A stretch of 64,000 nucleotides of DNA from an uncultured Saprospiraceae bacterium (lineage in GTDB: Bacteria; Bacteroidota; Bacteroidia; Chitinophagales; Saprospiraceae). Made by a program: the position numbers and the translations under genes. The stretch is from NCBI GenBank assembly GCA_937959115.1, contig CALGAW010000057.1:1-64000 (forward strand), in the 5' to 3' direction. The notes below the pieces were generated by a model. That model had not been told where the DNA came from. It was given only the letters and a program-made list of their open reading frames with translations, and ran no database searches. This document shows, piece after piece, positions 63,725-64,000 of the stretch (position 1 is its first letter; each line of letters begins with the position of its first letter).

Positions 63725-64000
63725 ATGAGCAAACTGAGTTGGTTGATTAAAATGGCATGGCGAGACAGTCGGAAAAACAGATTACGACTCTTTCTATTCA
63801 CTTCTTCCATTATAATGGGTATCGCTGCGTTGGTTGCGATCAATTCTTTTGGTGAAAACCTTCGGAATGATGTTGGAGACCAAGCAAAAGAGTTACTTGG
63901 CTCTGACATGCGCATAGAAACTAGACGAGAAATAACTCCACTGGCACTAGAAACCATTCAGTCAATGCCTGGGGAACAGTCGATTGAGTCCAATTTCTCT
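63725..64000 (+). CDS. FtsX-type ABC permease (YbbP-like), 3' end missing
   Basis: The ATG at 63725 lies 6 nt after the ABC ATPase stop and the frame is open for 92 codons to the window edge. It begins 'MSKLSWLIKMAWRDSRKNR', with a cytoplasmic amphipathic start. The first membrane segment is 'LFLFTSSIIMGIAALVAINS'. Then comes the beginning of a periplasmic domain with 'LRNDVGDQAKELLGSDMRIE', typical of YbbP/FtsX-like permeases. In this family the partner ATPase is YbbA, as encoded just upstream. The remaining part lies outside the window. Confidence 0.88.
   Translation, partial: MSKLSWLIKMAWRDSRKNRLRLFLFTSSIIMGIAALVAINSFGENLRNDVGDQAKELLGSDMRIETRREITPLALETIQSMPGEQSIESNFS

Noticed and set aside
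63715-63957. Minus-strand ORF of 80 codons at the right edge
   Set aside because: It is antisense to the FtsX-type permease, whose frame is supported by motif and operon context.

Overview
The window looks like chromosome of a member of the Bacteroidota, most like the Saprospiria or Chitinophagia-type lineages; the genus cannot be fixed from this sequence alone. The signs are AT-rich DNA with almost no Shine-Dalgarno sequences, Bacteroidota-type promoters (TTTG, about 19-20 nt, TAnnTTTG), type IX secretion (T9SS) C-terminal sorting domains of both type A and type B, large SprB-repeat adhesins, SdrD B-like and GEVED modules, M43 (cytophagalysin-like) proteases and a CBM9/DUF5916 outer-membrane protein.

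Layout. 1-6000: the 3' end of a very large SprB-repeat surface protein with a type B sorting domain. 6.2-9.6 kb: housekeeping argS, pyrR, pyrB. 9.8-12.9 kb: a secreted protein made almost wholly of an 11-residue-repeat coiled coil. 13-20 kb: an ArsC-like reductase/phosphatase, a PA0069-type radical SAM protein, secreted hypotheticals, a complete three-part Ada protein and an MFS transporter. 20-24.3 kb: an SDR oxidoreductase, a 298-bp MITE-like intergenic element, a secreted protein sharing its N-terminal module with the one at 15.6-17.3 kb, and a lipoprotein amidohydrolase. 24.6-35.7 kb: three closely spaced genes for Cys-rich secreted proteins, the middle one 2,954 aa with about 12 SprB-like repeats and 17 copies of a 51-residue Asp/Cys repeat. 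35.9-37.8 kb: lipoprotein, DUF4442 hotdog protein and transglutaminase-like protein on the minus strand. 38-46.5 kb: another SprB-type protein, lepA, a DUF5916 protein and gamma-glutamyltransferase. 46.7-50 kb: a large M43 metalloprotease.

50.2-57.1 kb holds the most interesting locus: LolA-like protein, lipoprotein, FabZ-like hotdog protein, GT2-DUF2062 glycosyltransferase and a 1,284-aa fusion of MMPL exporter, PlsC-type acyltransferase and SAM methyltransferase. The last three genes are packed tightly. This set resembles the export and tailoring half of aryl-polyene/flexirubin clusters, but no ketosynthase, acyl carrier protein or ligase is present in the window.

57.2-64 kb: two T9SS type A secreted proteins (one an M43 protease), a HAD phosphatase with a small membrane protein, a lipoprotein, a 2OG-Fe(II) oxygenase, a 507-bp stretch with little in it, and an ABC ATPase plus the start of its FtsX-type permease, which runs off the window. 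I saw no rRNA, tRNA, CRISPR array, insertion sequence or phage genes.
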